In this document: in pieces, positions 53,515 through 62,834 of the stretch | Position numbering within the stretch: position 1 is the first letter of the stretch | How the letters are laid out: each line of letters starts with the position of its first letter | NCBI RefSeq assembly: GCF_011044495.1 | Contig: NZ_CP049143.1 | Coordinates: forward strand, 1,054,001-1,118,000 | Direction of reading: 5' to 3' | DNA from: Roseimicrobium sp. ORNL1 | GTDB taxonomy: Bacteria > Verrucomicrobiota > Verrucomicrobiia > Verrucomicrobiales > Verrucomicrobiaceae | DNA length: 64,000 bases | The notes under the pieces: generated by a model | The model's input: only the letters and a program-made list of their open reading frames with translations | Databases searched by the model: none | Told to the model about the DNA's origin: nothing | Program-made: the position numbers and the translations under genes

Positions 53515-54000
53515 TCAGGTCACGACATCTCCATTTCCGGGGCTCTTGAACAACTTCGAGACGAAGATGAGGATGATGCCGAGGGCAAAGGCCGAGACGG
53601 CCCAGATGCGATTGTAGTGCGCTCCCCAGTCGGGTCCATATGCAGGAAACGTGATGCTGGCAGCTCCTTCGATGCTCCTGCCTTCATAGGCCACGAAATC
53701 GAAGAGCACTCCATGCGTCCGACCACGGCGAAACTCAGTGATGGCGAGTTTTTCCCGTTGCTCATGGCCCTCCGTGCCAAACTCGAAATGAGTCACGCTG
53801 CCATCGTTGGGCTGCCAGTCGGACCACTGGAAGGCGCCGGGCGTGGAATAGGTGTGATGGTCCCGGATGTAGTTGCGCTCGGCAAAGTTGGAAACCTGCC
53901 GCAGGCCTGTGAAAGCGAGAAGCACGCAGCCTATCAAAATGAAGAGCCAGCCTGCGACGATGAGCGCGACCCGCAGCATGGGATTTTGTCGCCTCGCCAT
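53515..54000 (-). CDS. membrane protein, paralogue 1 of a tandem pair
   Basis: 161 residues: membrane helices near both ends (about 8-30 and 132-150) and a periplasmic loop with QWSDWQPNDGS, FRRGRTHGVLFDFVAYEGR and TFPAYGPDWGAHYNRIWA. The gene at 54096-54596 shares all three motifs, so the two are a local duplication. Family not recognised. Confidence 0.75.
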   Translation of the reverse strand: MARRQNPMLRVALIVAGWLFILIGCVLLAFTGLRQVSNFAERNYIRDHHTYSTPGAFQWSDWQPNDGSVTHFEFGTEGHEQREKLAITEFRRGRTHGVLFDFVAYEGRSIEGAASITFPAYGPDWGAHYNRIWAVSAFALGIILIFVSKLFKSPGNGDVVT

Positions 54001-54095
54001 GCCTCAGAGTACCAATCCGGCGAGACGCATCCAAGGCAAAAAGAGCCGCGGTCCGGTGACTGCCGAATCCTCTGCGACCTTGACCGACGCACGTA

Positions 54096-54596
54096 CTAGG
54101 TTGTTTCTGCGGTCGGGTTGGGCAGATGCGGCGGGGAGTGTGCCGGTCGCACGTAGCGCGACGCAAAAATTCCTGCGATGCCAAGAGCTATCGCAGGGAT
54201 GGCCCAGATGCTGTTGTAGCTGGCGCCCCAATGGGGACCGAGGGCCGGAAAGGTAGCGTTACTCTCAGAGTTGACTCCCCGGCCTTCGTACACGGTAAAG
54301 TTGAAAAGGAACCCATGAACGTCGCCTCTCCGGAACTGGGCAAATTTGGGTTTCTCAACCTCAGGTTGAAATCCAGAAAAGGGGGTGATCGACCCATCGT
54401 TTTCCTGCCAGTCAGTCCACTGAAGTTCTTCATGAGCGGAGAAGCGCCCCGTGTGAGAAATGCGGCCCCACTCACCGTCATTGATGCCCTGGTATACGAT
54501 GGGGCCTGCTAAAAAGAGAAGACCGAGCAGGATGCCGATCCCGAGCAGGATGCTTCCGCCGACGAGGAGAAAATTTCTAACGAGCCTCGGGTTCAT
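54096..54596 (-). CDS. membrane protein, paralogue 2 of a tandem pair
   Basis: 166 residues with the same layout as the preceding gene on this strand: two membrane helices and the loop motifs QWTDWQENDGS, FRRGDVHGFLFNFTVYEGR and TFPALGPHWGASYNSIWA. The start overlaps the upstream secreted-protein gene by 20 bp, so the three minus-strand genes may form one operon. Confidence 0.75.
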   Translation of the reverse strand: MNPRLVRNFLLVGGSILLGIGILLGLLFLAGPIVYQGINDGEWGRISHTGRFSAHEELQWTDWQENDGSITPFSGFQPEVEKPKFAQFRRGDVHGFLFNFTVYEGRGVNSESNATFPALGPHWGASYNSIWAIPAIALGIAGIFASRYVRPAHSPPHLPNPTAETT

Positions 54597-55083
54597 GCAA
54601 CATGCGGTTGATTGCGTCGAAGGACTCTTTGAAGTGAGCCGCGGTTTTATGTTCTCCCATGGGGAGCTTGTGTGCCTCGAAGATGGACGCGAGTGCCACG
54701 AGATCGATATAACCGGAAGAGTCCTCCGGAGAGATGCGGTGGTTGAAGCACTTGAAGCAAATCTCTACATAGGCGACTGGTTTCTTCGCAGCATCGTAGA
54801 ATACGAAAGCGTTTCGGGGAATGTGGCACGCGGCGACGGGATATTTGGGATGTTTTCCGGTGACAGCGGCGATGAGTTTCTTGCTCTGCTCCGGTGTGAG
54901 GACTGCTCCTTCCTCGTTGATGACTCCGGGGCCCAGCTTCATGCCCTCAAGGATGACGGCTCTGGGAGATTTTTCTTTTGGCCAGGCGTAGGCTCGAATC
55001 TCCGTATAGGCGACGCCAGGCCATGGTTCGGCCGAAAGAAGCGGCGAAGTCAGCAAGAGGAGAAAGAGGGCGATCCGGTGCAT
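54577..55083 (-). CDS. secreted protein of unknown function
   Basis: 168 residues. Short signal peptide (LFLLLLTSPLLSAEP), then a small alpha/beta domain with two Cys (EICFKCF) and a His-rich end. The arrangement ACHIPRNAFVFYD...VAYVEICF resembles small periplasmic proteins of PVC bacteria but I do not recognise it. It overlaps the following paralogue gene by 20 bp. Confidence 0.7.
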   Translation of the reverse strand: MHRIALFLLLLTSPLLSAEPWPGVAYTEIRAYAWPKEKSPRAVILEGMKLGPGVINEEGAVLTPEQSKKLIAAVTGKHPKYPVAACHIPRNAFVFYDAAKKPVAYVEICFKCFNHRISPEDSSGYIDLVALASIFEAHKLPMGEHKTAAHFKESFDAINRMLHEPEAR

Positions 55084-55267
55084 GGTGAGGAATCTTCACC
55101 GTATCAACACCCTCGATGACACTCCATAGAAAAAGGGCTCAGTTGGACGCACCTGCCGCATCCGTCGCTTGCAAGTCGCGCGCTGGCAGGCACAGGCTTT
55201 GCTTGTAGTTCCCTCCCCACCGTCCATTTCTCCCAATCCCGCACCGCTCCCCCGTACGCCCTCCCTC

Positions 55268-58036
55268 ATGGAAGACAAGACATCGCCAGCCCCCGACTAT
55301 CTCGACATCGGTTTCGAGCAGATTGACCGTGACCTGAAGTTTTTGATGGGGGCCTTTGGAGAGGTGCTGACCGGGCTGGGGATGCCCGAGCTTGCAGAAC
55401 ACCTTCCCTGGACGGGCAACGAACCCTCCACCACCTCGCTGCCGCCGCGGCTGGGGCTGGCCTATTCCCTGGCCTTCCAGTTGCTGAACATGGTGGAGGA
55501 GAGCGCCGCTGCTAGCGTGCGAGCCATCCGTGAAGAGCACGAGGGCATCGCCGCTGAGCGGGGTCTGTGGGGCAGCCAGCTCCGTCGCCTTCAGAAGAAG
55601 GGGGCTTCGGCGGAGGAGATTGTGGCGACTTTCCGTGAAGTCTGCGTGGAACCCGTGCTGACGGCCCACCCCACCGAGGCGAAGCGGCTCTCCGTGCTGG
55701 ACCATCACCGCAGCCTCTTCGGCCTGTTGAATGCCCGACACCACCGTGAAGGCGGCAGCATCGGGGCGAAGCGTCAGCGCGCCGAGGTGAAGGCTGCCAT
55801 CGAGCGCCTGTGGCGCACCGGAGAGATCCTCCTCGAAAAGCCCACCCTCACCGACGAACGGCGCAATGTGCTCTACTACTTCCGCGAGGTTTTCCCCTCG
55901 GTACTGCGCGTCCTGGATGAGCGTCTCCGGTTTGCCTGGAGTGAGGTGGGGCTGGACCCTGCCCTGTTGAAGGAGCCGGATTCCCTGCCTGTGGTGCGTT
56001 TTGGCACGTGGGTGGGTGGCGACCGGGATGGCCACCCGGGGGTGACCGCTGAAGTGACCGAGGAAACCCTCGAGCGCCTCCGCACCAATGCCATGGTGGT
56101 GCATCATCGCCACCTGGCTGACCTCGCCACCAAGCTCACGCTGACGACCTGGATGCAGGCCCCGCCAGCCCGCCTGGAGGCCCTGCGGGAGCGATTGATT
56201 GCCACCAAAGTGCAGGTGGAGCCCCTGATGGCCTCCAGCTCTGAGGAGCCCTGGTCTCAAGTGGTGAAACTCATGCTCGCACGGTTGCCGGTGAATGTAT
56301 CTCCCGGCACGCTTGCGCACTTGCGGCACGGGGAGACCTACTATGCGAGGGCGGAAGAACTCGCCGCGGACCTTGCCGAACTGAGCGCCGCACTGGTGGA
56401 AGCCGGAGCGGAGCGCCTGGCGGTCACGGATGTGGAGCCACTCCAGCGCGCGGTACAGGTCTTTGGGTTCCATCTTGCCTGCCTGGATGTGCGGCAGAAT
56501 TCCGCCTTCCACTCGAAGGCCCTGTCCCAGCTCATGAATGCTGCCGGGCTGGACGGCACGGACTGGGAAGACTGGGCCGAAGGCGAGCGACTGCGTTTCC
56601 TTGAGAAGGAGTTGAAGTCGCCTCGTCCCTTCCTGCATGCCAATGCCTCCGCTGGTCCTGAGGCGGACGCGGTGCTGGCTTGCTATCGGGTGCTGGCAAA
56701 GCATCTGGATGTAAATGGTCACGAAGGACTCGGCGCTCTCATCGTGAGCATGACGCGTCGTCTCTCCGACCTGCTGCTGGTCTATGTGCTGGCTCGCGAG
56801 GCGGGTCTCATGAAGCGCACTCCGGAAGGATTGGTGTGCCTGCTGCCGGTGGTGCCGCTCTTTGAAACGGCGGATGACCTCGAGGGCGGCCCCGAGATGC
56901 TGCGGAAGTTTGTAGAGGAGCCGCTCACGCGCCGCAGCCTGGAGTACCATGCGAAGCGGGCAGGGAAGCCCGGGCGCTTGGTGCAACAGGTCATGATAGG
57001 ATATAGTGACAGCAATAAGGATGCGGGCATCCTGGCGAGCCAGTGGGCGCTGCACCTGGCGCAATCCCAACTCAGCGCCGCCGGGCAGGACGCCGGGGTG
57101 AAGGTGCGCTTCTTCCACGGTCGTGGTGGCACCGTGAGCCGTGGCGCGGGTCCTACCCACCGCTTCCTGGATGCGCTCCCGCATGGTTCCCTGTGTGGTG
57201 ATATCCGCACCACGGAGCAGGGCGAGACCATCGCGCAAAAATTTGGCAATCAAGACACGGCCGCTTTCAATCTCGAATTGCTGCTTGCCGGCGTCTCCGC
57301 CACCGCGTGCCTGCATGGGCGCGGTCCCGCTCCGGAGCATCCTCTGGCGCCGCTGGCAGGCAAGCTGGCCTCCGCTTCGCGCATCGCCTACCGCGCTCTG
57401 CTGGAGAATGAGGGCTTCATGACCTTCTACCGCCAGGCCACGCCCATCGATGCGCTGGAGCACAGCCGCATCGGTTCGCGCCCTTCACGCCGGACGGGCA
57501 AGGCGAGTCTGGATGACCTCCGCGCCATCCCTTGGGTGTTCTCCTGGAATCAGTGTCGCTTCTACGTGCCTGGCTGGTACGGCACTGGCACGGCTCTCGC
57601 TTCGCTCACGGATGAGGAGTTTGCCAAACTCTCCAGCGAACTGCGCAGCTGGCCCTTCCTGCACTACGTGATCACGAATGTGGAGTCCTCCCTCGCGAGC
57701 ACCGATCACAGCCTCATGGCCGCGTACGCGGATCTCGTGGAGGACACCGAAGTACGGGACAAAATCTTTGGCCAGATCGAGCAGGAGTGGAATCTCACGC
57801 GCGTGATGCTCGATCGCCTTCGTGGAGGTCCCATGCATGAGATGCGTCCCCGCATGTGGAGAACGCTGGAACTCCGTGCGGCTGCCTTGCGCACGCTGCA
57901 CCAGCAGCAGATCGATCTGCTGCGTGAATGGCGCGGCCTGCTCAAGAACGGTGATGAAGACGCGGCGAATGACTTGCTGCCCGAGGTACTGCTGAGCGTG
58001 AATGCGATCGCGAGTGGCTTGCGCACGACGGGTTAG
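55268..58036 (+). CDS. ppc: phosphoenolpyruvate carboxylase
   Basis: About 922 residues, full length. Anaplerotic enzyme that makes oxaloacetate from PEP and bicarbonate in the cytoplasm. Active-site motifs: VLTAHPTEAKR (catalytic His), GGDRDGHPG, MIGYSDSNKDAG and FFHGRGGTVSRGAGP, and the C-terminal NAIASGLRTTG. ATG 55268 is chosen because the longer start (55169) adds 33 low-complexity residues. Stands alone; no sign of the plant-type regulatory N terminus. Confidence 0.96.
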   Translation: MEDKTSPAPDYLDIGFEQIDRDLKFLMGAFGEVLTGLGMPELAEHLPWTGNEPSTTSLPPRLGLAYSLAFQLLNMVEESAAASVRAIREEHEGIAAERGLWGSQLRRLQKKGASAEEIVATFREVCVEPVLTAHPTEAKRLSVLDHHRSLFGLLNARHHREGGSIGAKRQRAEVKAAIERLWRTGEILLEKPTLTDERRNVLYYFREVFPSVLRVLDERLRFAWSEVGLDPALLKEPDSLPVVRFGTWVGGDRDGHPGVTAEVTEETLERLRTNAMVVHHRHLADLATKLTLTTWMQAPPARLEALRERLIATKVQVEPLMASSSEEPWSQVVKLMLARLPVNVSPGTLAHLRHGETYYARAEELAADLAELSAALVEAGAERLAVTDVEPLQRAVQVFGFHLACLDVRQNSAFHSKALSQLMNAAGLDGTDWEDWAEGERLRFLEKELKSPRPFLHANASAGPEADAVLACYRVLAKHLDVNGHEGLGALIVSMTRRLSDLLLVYVLAREAGLMKRTPEGLVCLLPVVPLFETADDLEGGPEMLRKFVEEPLTRRSLEYHAKRAGKPGRLVQQVMIGYSDSNKDAGILASQWALHLAQSQLSAAGQDAGVKVRFFHGRGGTVSRGAGPTHRFLDALPHGSLCGDIRTTEQGETIAQKFGNQDTAAFNLELLLAGVSATACLHGRGPAPEHPLAPLAGKLASASRIAYRALLENEGFMTFYRQATPIDALEHSRIGSRPSRRTGKASLDDLRAIPWVFSWNQCRFYVPGWYGTGTALASLTDEEFAKLSSELRSWPFLHYVITNVESSLASTDHSLMAAYADLVEDTEVRDKIFGQIEQEWNLTRVMLDRLRGGPMHEMRPRMWRTLELRAAALRTLHQQQIDLLREWRGLLKNGDEDAANDLLPEVLLSVNAIASGLRTTG

Positions 58037-58120
58037 AGCGATCAAGGATGCAATGATCCAACGAACGACCACGCTGCGGCCGAATTCGCATCGAGCTTCT
58101 TTTAGAGTGGTTGCTCGATC

Positions 58121-58172
58121 GCTTTGCGTCTTGGAGTGCGGTGGCAAGCGCTAAGGCGCGACACCGCTTTGA
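58121..58172 (+). repeat. REP-like palindromic repeat, left copy
   Basis: GCTTTGCGTCTTGGAGTGCG...GCGACACCGCTTTGA, with internal GCGGTG/CACCGC pairing. Its inverse occurs at 58279-58337 with one mismatch in the first arm, so the two could form one long hairpin. Confidence 0.75.
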
Positions 58173-58278
58173 ACGAAGCGATTTGGCACCTTGTGTCCTC
58201 TTGACCCAACAGGAACCCCTGAGTTGACGATGTTGGACACTGATAAATCAATGTGGCTCCTGCCATCATACACTCCGG

Positions 58279-58337
58279 TCAAAGCGGTGTCGCGGCCTCA
58301 AGGGAGGCCTTTGCCACCGCAGTCCAAGACGCAAAGC
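58279..58337 (-). repeat. REP-like palindromic repeat, right copy (inverted)
   Basis: On the minus strand it reads GCTTTGCGTCTTGGACTGCG...GCGACACCGCTTTGA, almost the same as the left copy but with a longer, internally palindromic middle (AGGCCTCCCTTGAGGC). About 106 bp separate the two. Confidence 0.75.
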
Positions 58338-58423
58338 GCAGGCGATACGGTGAGGCGTGGCACGAGATGAGCCGAGGCAACGCGGTTCTGATACACCCTC
58401 GCAAGGGGCTCGCGATGCGAGCA

Positions 58424-58459
58424 CAAAAAAGCGCTGATCCCGCATGCGAGACCAGCGCT
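58424..58459 (-). terminator. rho-independent terminator of guaB
   Basis: On the minus strand AGCGCTG (58459-58453) pairs with CAGCGCT (58436-58430), followed by a run of T. It lies just after the guaB stop codon. Confidence 0.8.
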
Positions 58460-58481
58460 CTCAAAGTCTTTCCTATTCAAA

Positions 58482-59939
58482 TCAACCCACCTCGTAATTC
58501 ACCGGTTCCTCGGTGATCACGATGTCGTGCGGGTGGCTTTCCTTCAGGCCACCGGCGGTGATCTGGACGAAGTTCGCCTTTTGGCGGAGCTCTTCGAGGG
58601 TGTTCGCGCCCACGTAGCCCATGCCGCTGCGGAGACCGCCCATGAGCTGGTAGACCACATCGGCCAGCGGACCCTTGAAGGGCACACGGGCTTCGACGCC
58701 TTCCGGCACCAGCTTGCCGCTGGAGTTCTGACCGTAGCGGTCGCCAGCGCCCTTGCGCATGGCCTTGAGGGAGCCCATGCCGCGGTATTCTTTGAAGGTG
58801 CGGCCCTGGAGACGCACGGTGGCGCCGGGGCTTTCTGCGGTACCGGCGAGGAGGGAGCCGATCATTACGCAATCCGCGCCTGCGGCCATGGCCTTCACCA
58901 CATCGCCCGAGTAGCGTACGCCACCATCGGAAATGACGGCGACACCACGAGCGCGACAGATCTCTGCGGTTTCCTGCACGGCGGTGAACTGCGGCATGCC
59001 CACGCCCGAGATGACGCGCGTGGTGCAAATGGAGCCGGGGCCTACACCCACCTTGATGGCGGACGCGCCGGCATCGCAGAGGTCGCGAGCACCGTCCTTG
59101 GTGACCACGTTGCCTGCGACAATCGGGGTGCGATCGCCCAGTGCTGCGCGGAGCTGCTCAATGACCTTGATCACGCGGGCCGTGTGACCCGTGGCCGCAT
59201 CGATGAACACCGCGTCCGCACCGGCGGCTTGCATGACGAGGGCGCGGTCCACGCAGTCCTCGCCCACGCCCACGGCGGCACCCACGCGGAGGCGGCCCTG
59301 GTCGTCCTTGGCGGCGTTGGTGTACATCTGGCGCTTTTCGATGTCCTGCTTGGTGATCAGCCCGGCGAGATGGCCGGCGCCGTCCACGAGCGGGAGCTTT
59401 TCAATGCGGTTGATCCACAGAATCTTCAGCGCCTCTTCCCAGGTGGTGTCCGGCTTGCCGATCGCGAGCTTCTCGCGGGGAGTCATGATTTCGCGGACCG
59501 GGGTGTTCTCGTCTTCGAGGTACCACATGTCTCGGCTGGTGACCATGCCGACGAGGGAACCCTTGTCATCCACGACCGGGAAACCGCTCACGCCCTTCTC
59601 GCGCATCAGCCGGGACACTTCGCCGAGCGTGGTCTCGGGCTTCACGCGCAGGGGGTTGTGAATCACCGTATTCTCCGAGCGCTTCACGCGCGCGACCTGC
59701 TCTGCCTGATAGTCGATGGGGCAGGCGCGGTGGATGACGCCCATGCCGCCCTCACGTGCCAGAGCAATGGCCAGCTCGCTTTCCGTGACCGTGTCCATGG
59801 CGGACGACAGCACGGGGATATTCAGCGGCAGGGTGGGGGTCAGATTAGTACCCAAAAGAACCTCACCCGGCAGTACTGCACTTTTCCCCGGGAGGAGAAG
59901 AACGTCGTCGAACGACAAAGACAAAGGAATCGCGCCCAT
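58482..59939 (-). CDS. guaB: inosine-5'-monophosphate dehydrogenase
   Basis: About 485 residues. Converts IMP to XMP with NAD, the committed step of GMP synthesis. The N-terminal [10 protein letters not shown], two CBS domains (about 95-205, with [19 protein letters not shown]), the catalytic Cys loop GSICTTR and the flap [11 protein letters not shown] are all present. ATG 59939 is the only start consistent with the family N terminus; longer frames upstream read into a gap and the next gene. The N-terminal MGAIPLSL is short, as normal. Confidence 0.96.
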   Translation of the reverse strand: MGAIPLSLSFDDVLLLPGKSAVLPGEVLLGTNLTPTLPLNIPVLSSAMDTVTESELAIALAREGGMGVIHRACPIDYQAEQVARVKRSENTVIHNPLRVKPETTLGEVSRLMREKGVSGFPVVDDKGSLVGMVTSRDMWYLEDENTPVREIMTPREKLAIGKPDTTWEEALKILWINRIEKLPLVDGAGHLAGLITKQDIEKRQMYTNAAKDDQGRLRVGAAVGVGEDCVDRALVMQAAGADAVFIDAATGHTARVIKVIEQLRAALGDRTPIVAGNVVTKDGARDLCDAGASAIKVGVGPGSICTTRVISGVGMPQFTAVQETAEICRARGVAVISDGGVRYSGDVVKAMAAGADCVMIGSLLAGTAESPGATVRLQGRTFKEYRGMGSLKAMRKGAGDRYGQNSSGKLVPEGVEARVPFKGPLADVVYQLMGGLRSGMGYVGANTLEELRQKANFVQITAGGLKESHPHDIVITEEPVNYEVG

Positions 59940-60051
59940 GTTCCACCTAAGCGAGTATTTGCCGTTTGTCAGGTGGTTTTTTGGACGGTGTGCGAGGAGT
60001 TGCCGCCGGGAACCTTGATGGCTGCTGCCATGGCATCGGCGATAGCAGATC

Positions 60052-60084
60052 AAAAAAATGGCGCCATCCCTCGGAGGCGCCATT
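60052..60084 (-). terminator. rho-independent terminator of the Sel1-repeat gene
   Basis: On the minus strand AATGGCGCC (60084-60076) pairs with GGCGCCATT (60065-60057), then a run of seven T. It isolates guaB from the gene upstream of it. Confidence 0.85.
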
Positions 60085-60114
60085 CCAAATCGTTGAGCTT
60101 TCGTCGTTCGCGGA

Positions 60115-61251
60115 CTACACCACCGGCTTCCGTCCGCTACCATCTTCCTCGTCACGCTTCGGCGAAGTCTTCGGCTTGCGGCGGGGGACGATTTCCTCCT
60201 GCAGGATGCGATCCTCCACGAGGGGCTTGGCGTTCGGCTCGGGTTTCGGGTGCTTTTCCGTCCAGGCGCGCTGCTCCTTGTACTTGGTGAGGCGCTCGCC
60301 GAGTTCCTTCTCCAGCTTGGAGCGGTCTTCGTCGGTGTACTCCTTGTTCTTGTCCTCACCAAACATCACCAACGCCTTGGTCTGGAGCTGGACGGCTTCA
60401 CCAAATTTTCCGTCGCGGGCCAGGGCGGCGGCGAGGGTATCCACCACCTGGTAGTCCTGCTTCTGCATCTTATCGACGGCGCTGCGGGCATACTCCACGG
60501 CGCCAGGGCCATCGTGGAAGGTCTCATCCGGGCATACGGAGAGGAACCACGCGAGGTCATTGCGGGCCCAGGGATCTTCGGAGCGGGCAGCGCGGCGGTA
60601 CCAAGCCTCAGCGCGACGGTAGTCCAGCGGCACTCCGGTACCGGTGTAGTACATGTACGCCAGGTGCGTCATGGCGCGGATGAGTCCATTCTGCGCGGCT
60701 TTCAGGTACCACTTGGCTGCCTCCGGGGTGTTCTTTTCGACGCCACTACCCCTTTCAAGTTTCCAAGCGTAGAGCGCCTGGGAGGGAGCGAACTCCTGGT
60801 GGGCGGCACGCTCCAGCCACTTCATGGCCTCGGCGGGATTCTTTTCGACCCCTTTGCCTGACTCGTAGCACTCAGCAAGATTCTGCTGGGCGAGTGGAAA
60901 GCCGTACTTGGCGGCCTTTTCATACCACTCGAATGCCTTCTTCTCGTCTTTGGGAAGACCCACACCCTCTTCGTGCAAAGTGCCAAGGGCATTCATTGCG
61001 GCCAGATTGTGCTGGTCGGCGGCCTTCTGCAGCCACTCGGCAGCCTTCTTCTCATCCTTGGTGAATCCCTCCCCACCCAGGTACCGGACTCCGAGCTCGA
61101 ATTGAGCGTCCGCATTGCCTCGTTCCGCGAGCTGCTGAAGCGCGGAAGCATCGAACTTCTCTCCATCTTGCGTATCCGCTCCAAACTGGGCATGCACTGG
61201 CAGGGCAACCAGCACCAGCAAGGCGGCAAACCAAAGGCAGCGTTGTTTCAT
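60115..61251 (-). CDS. secreted Sel1-repeat (TPR-like) protein
   Basis: About 378 residues. Signal peptide (WFAALLVLVALPVHAQ) and about six Sel1-like repeats in residues 40-260, with units such as AQFELGVRYLGGEGF, AMNALGTLHEEGVG and AQQNLAECYESGKGV. A final helical part with a basic Lys/Pro/Arg tail follows. Sel1 proteins act as interaction scaffolds in the periplasm; no partner is evident. Met 61251 gives the signal peptide. Confidence 0.88.
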   Translation of the reverse strand: MKQRCLWFAALLVLVALPVHAQFGADTQDGEKFDASALQQLAERGNADAQFELGVRYLGGEGFTKDEKKAAEWLQKAADQHNLAAMNALGTLHEEGVGLPKDEKKAFEWYEKAAKYGFPLAQQNLAECYESGKGVEKNPAEAMKWLERAAHQEFAPSQALYAWKLERGSGVEKNTPEAAKWYLKAAQNGLIRAMTHLAYMYYTGTGVPLDYRRAEAWYRRAARSEDPWARNDLAWFLSVCPDETFHDGPGAVEYARSAVDKMQKQDYQVVDTLAAALARDGKFGEAVQLQTKALVMFGEDKNKEYTDEDRSKLEKELGERLTKYKEQRAWTEKHPKPEPNAKPLVEDRILQEEIVPRRKPKTSPKRDEEDGSGRKPVV

Positions 61252-61496
61252 GCTTGAGATCATAACCACAACCATACGCTTCACAACACCAGACCTCGCT
61301 TGCATTTTTCGTGCCCAGCGATTGCTGAAGGCCTGAATCGAGGCTCAGAACGGCAGCGCGCCTGGTTTCCCTGAGGAATCTTGAATTTCGGGATGCTCGT
61401 AGTTGCTGGGCAACAAAGCGCGCCATGATGCGGGTACCCCGGGAAATCGGGGCTTCTGCATGCATGGCGCGCGGCGTGGGGTGGCGATGCTCCTTA

Positions 61497-62777
61497 TTAG
61501 GCAGCGGCCGGCTCTTCCGCTTCCAGCGGTTCGCCGTAGGGCAGGTCATCCGGCAGCGGCACGAACTCGCGAATCTTGTCCCACAGGCCGGTGAAGTCCT
61601 TGTTCACATCGCCGGAGAGGCAGTCGGTGATTTCGCCCGCAGCTTCGGGATACTTCTTGATGACTTCGCGGAAGGAGAACTTCGGATCGTAGAAGGCGTA
61701 AACCAGCTTTCGCATGTTCTCCACACCGAATCGGACGGCCTTGCCGTACTCTTCGAACCGCGCCGGTGAGAGGTCGCCGTCCAGCAGGCCTTTGTGAATC
61801 TCTTCCGCGACGAGGTGGCCGCTCTTGAGGGCGAGCATCACGCCGCTGCTGAAGACGGGATCGAGGAACGCAAAGGCATCACCCACGAGGACCAAACCGG
61901 GAGCGGCGCAATACTTCGAGTGGCGGGAGTACTCGCTGGTCACGAAGTACTGGCCGGTGGACTCGCCTTCCGAGAGGAAGGTCTTGATCCACTGGTTCTC
62001 TTCGATCTCGCGATTGAAGATCTCCTTGGGATCCTTCACGCCGTCGCGGGTGAGGTACTTGCCCTCGGCCACGATGCCCACGCTGGTCATCTGGTCGTGC
62101 TGCGGGATGTGCCAGAACCAGCCCTTGTCCGGCACATAGGCCACCGTGGTATCGCCTTCATCGATGCCTTCGCCGCGACGCGAGCCCTTGTAGTAGGTCC
62201 ACACGGCGATCTTGTTGAGGTAAGGGTCGTTCATGCGCCAGCCACGCTTGTTGGAGGTGAAGGCCTCCTTGCCGGTGCAGTCGAGTGTGATGGGCGCGCG
62301 TAGCTCGTAGGTCTTGCCGCTCTTGTCCGTGGCTTCCACGCCCACGACCGTGTCGCCGTCCATGAGGAGCTTCTTCACGGTGGTTTCCTCGCGTACTTCG
62401 GCGCCCTTCTCACGGGCGTTGTCCAGGAGCATCTGGTCAAACTCCGAGCGCAGCACCTGCCATGTCTGGGCGATGGTCTCCCGGTCATAGCGATTGAAGA
62501 AGTAGAAGGGCTGCGAGCGCTTCCCATCCGGCTGCACGAAGGTAACGCTGTACTTCTTCACGAAGTGCGACTTCTTCATCTTCGGAATCATGCCGATGCG
62601 CTCCAGCGGTTGGAAGGTGAAGGGGATTAGCGATTCACCAATGTGATAGCGCGGAAACTTCTCACGTTCGAGGATGATCACCTTGTGGCCGTACTCGCCG
62701 AGAATCGCGGCAGCGCAGGAACCGGCGGGGCCGCCGCCGATGATAATCGCATCATAGTCGTTTGGGTTCTTCTTCAT
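61497..62777 (-). CDS. FAD-dependent oxidoreductase, halogenase/geranylgeranyl reductase-like
   Basis: 426 residues. FAD-binding IIIGGGPAGSCAA at the N terminus, LEREKFPRYHIGESLIP, and a second flavin motif GLVLVGDAFAFLDPVFSSGVM. The sequence GWFWHIP contains WxWxIP, which marks flavin-dependent halogenases, but the conserved halogenase Lys could not be placed with confidence, so a tryptophan-halogenase-like monooxygenase or reductase is equally possible. C-terminal tail Glu/Ala rich. It lies 57 bp downstream of the ABC transporter gene on the same strand. Confidence 0.8.
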   Translation of the reverse strand: MKKNPNDYDAIIIGGGPAGSCAAAILGEYGHKVIILEREKFPRYHIGESLIPFTFQPLERIGMIPKMKKSHFVKKYSVTFVQPDGKRSQPFYFFNRYDRETIAQTWQVLRSEFDQMLLDNAREKGAEVREETTVKKLLMDGDTVVGVEATDKSGKTYELRAPITLDCTGKEAFTSNKRGWRMNDPYLNKIAVWTYYKGSRRGEGIDEGDTTVAYVPDKGWFWHIPQHDQMTSVGIVAEGKYLTRDGVKDPKEIFNREIEENQWIKTFLSEGESTGQYFVTSEYSRHSKYCAAPGLVLVGDAFAFLDPVFSSGVMLALKSGHLVAEEIHKGLLDGDLSPARFEEYGKAVRFGVENMRKLVYAFYDPKFSFREVIKKYPEAAGEITDCLSGDVNKDFTGLWDKIREFVPLPDDLPYGEPLEAEEPAAA

Positions 62778-62834
62778 AAGGGGCGTGTCGTGTCTGGTGG
62801 TGGTAGCGGGTGATTCGAAAAGAAAATGGAAAAC

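Larger units (their letters stand above)
58037..58481. other. non-coding gap with inverted REP-like repeats
   Basis: No gene is supported in these 445 bases. The region holds two opposite copies of a palindromic repeat (58121-58172 and 58279-58337) and the guaB terminator near its right end. Short frames here are typical of repeat-derived artefacts. Confidence 0.65.

Noticed and set aside
55139-57463. 774-codon open frame antisense to ppc
   Set aside because: ppc is unambiguous with all active-site motifs; the antisense product is Gln/His/Arg-rich low-complexity sequence.
58527-60290. 587-codon open frame antisense to guaB
   Set aside because: Mirror of guaB with no recognisable domain.
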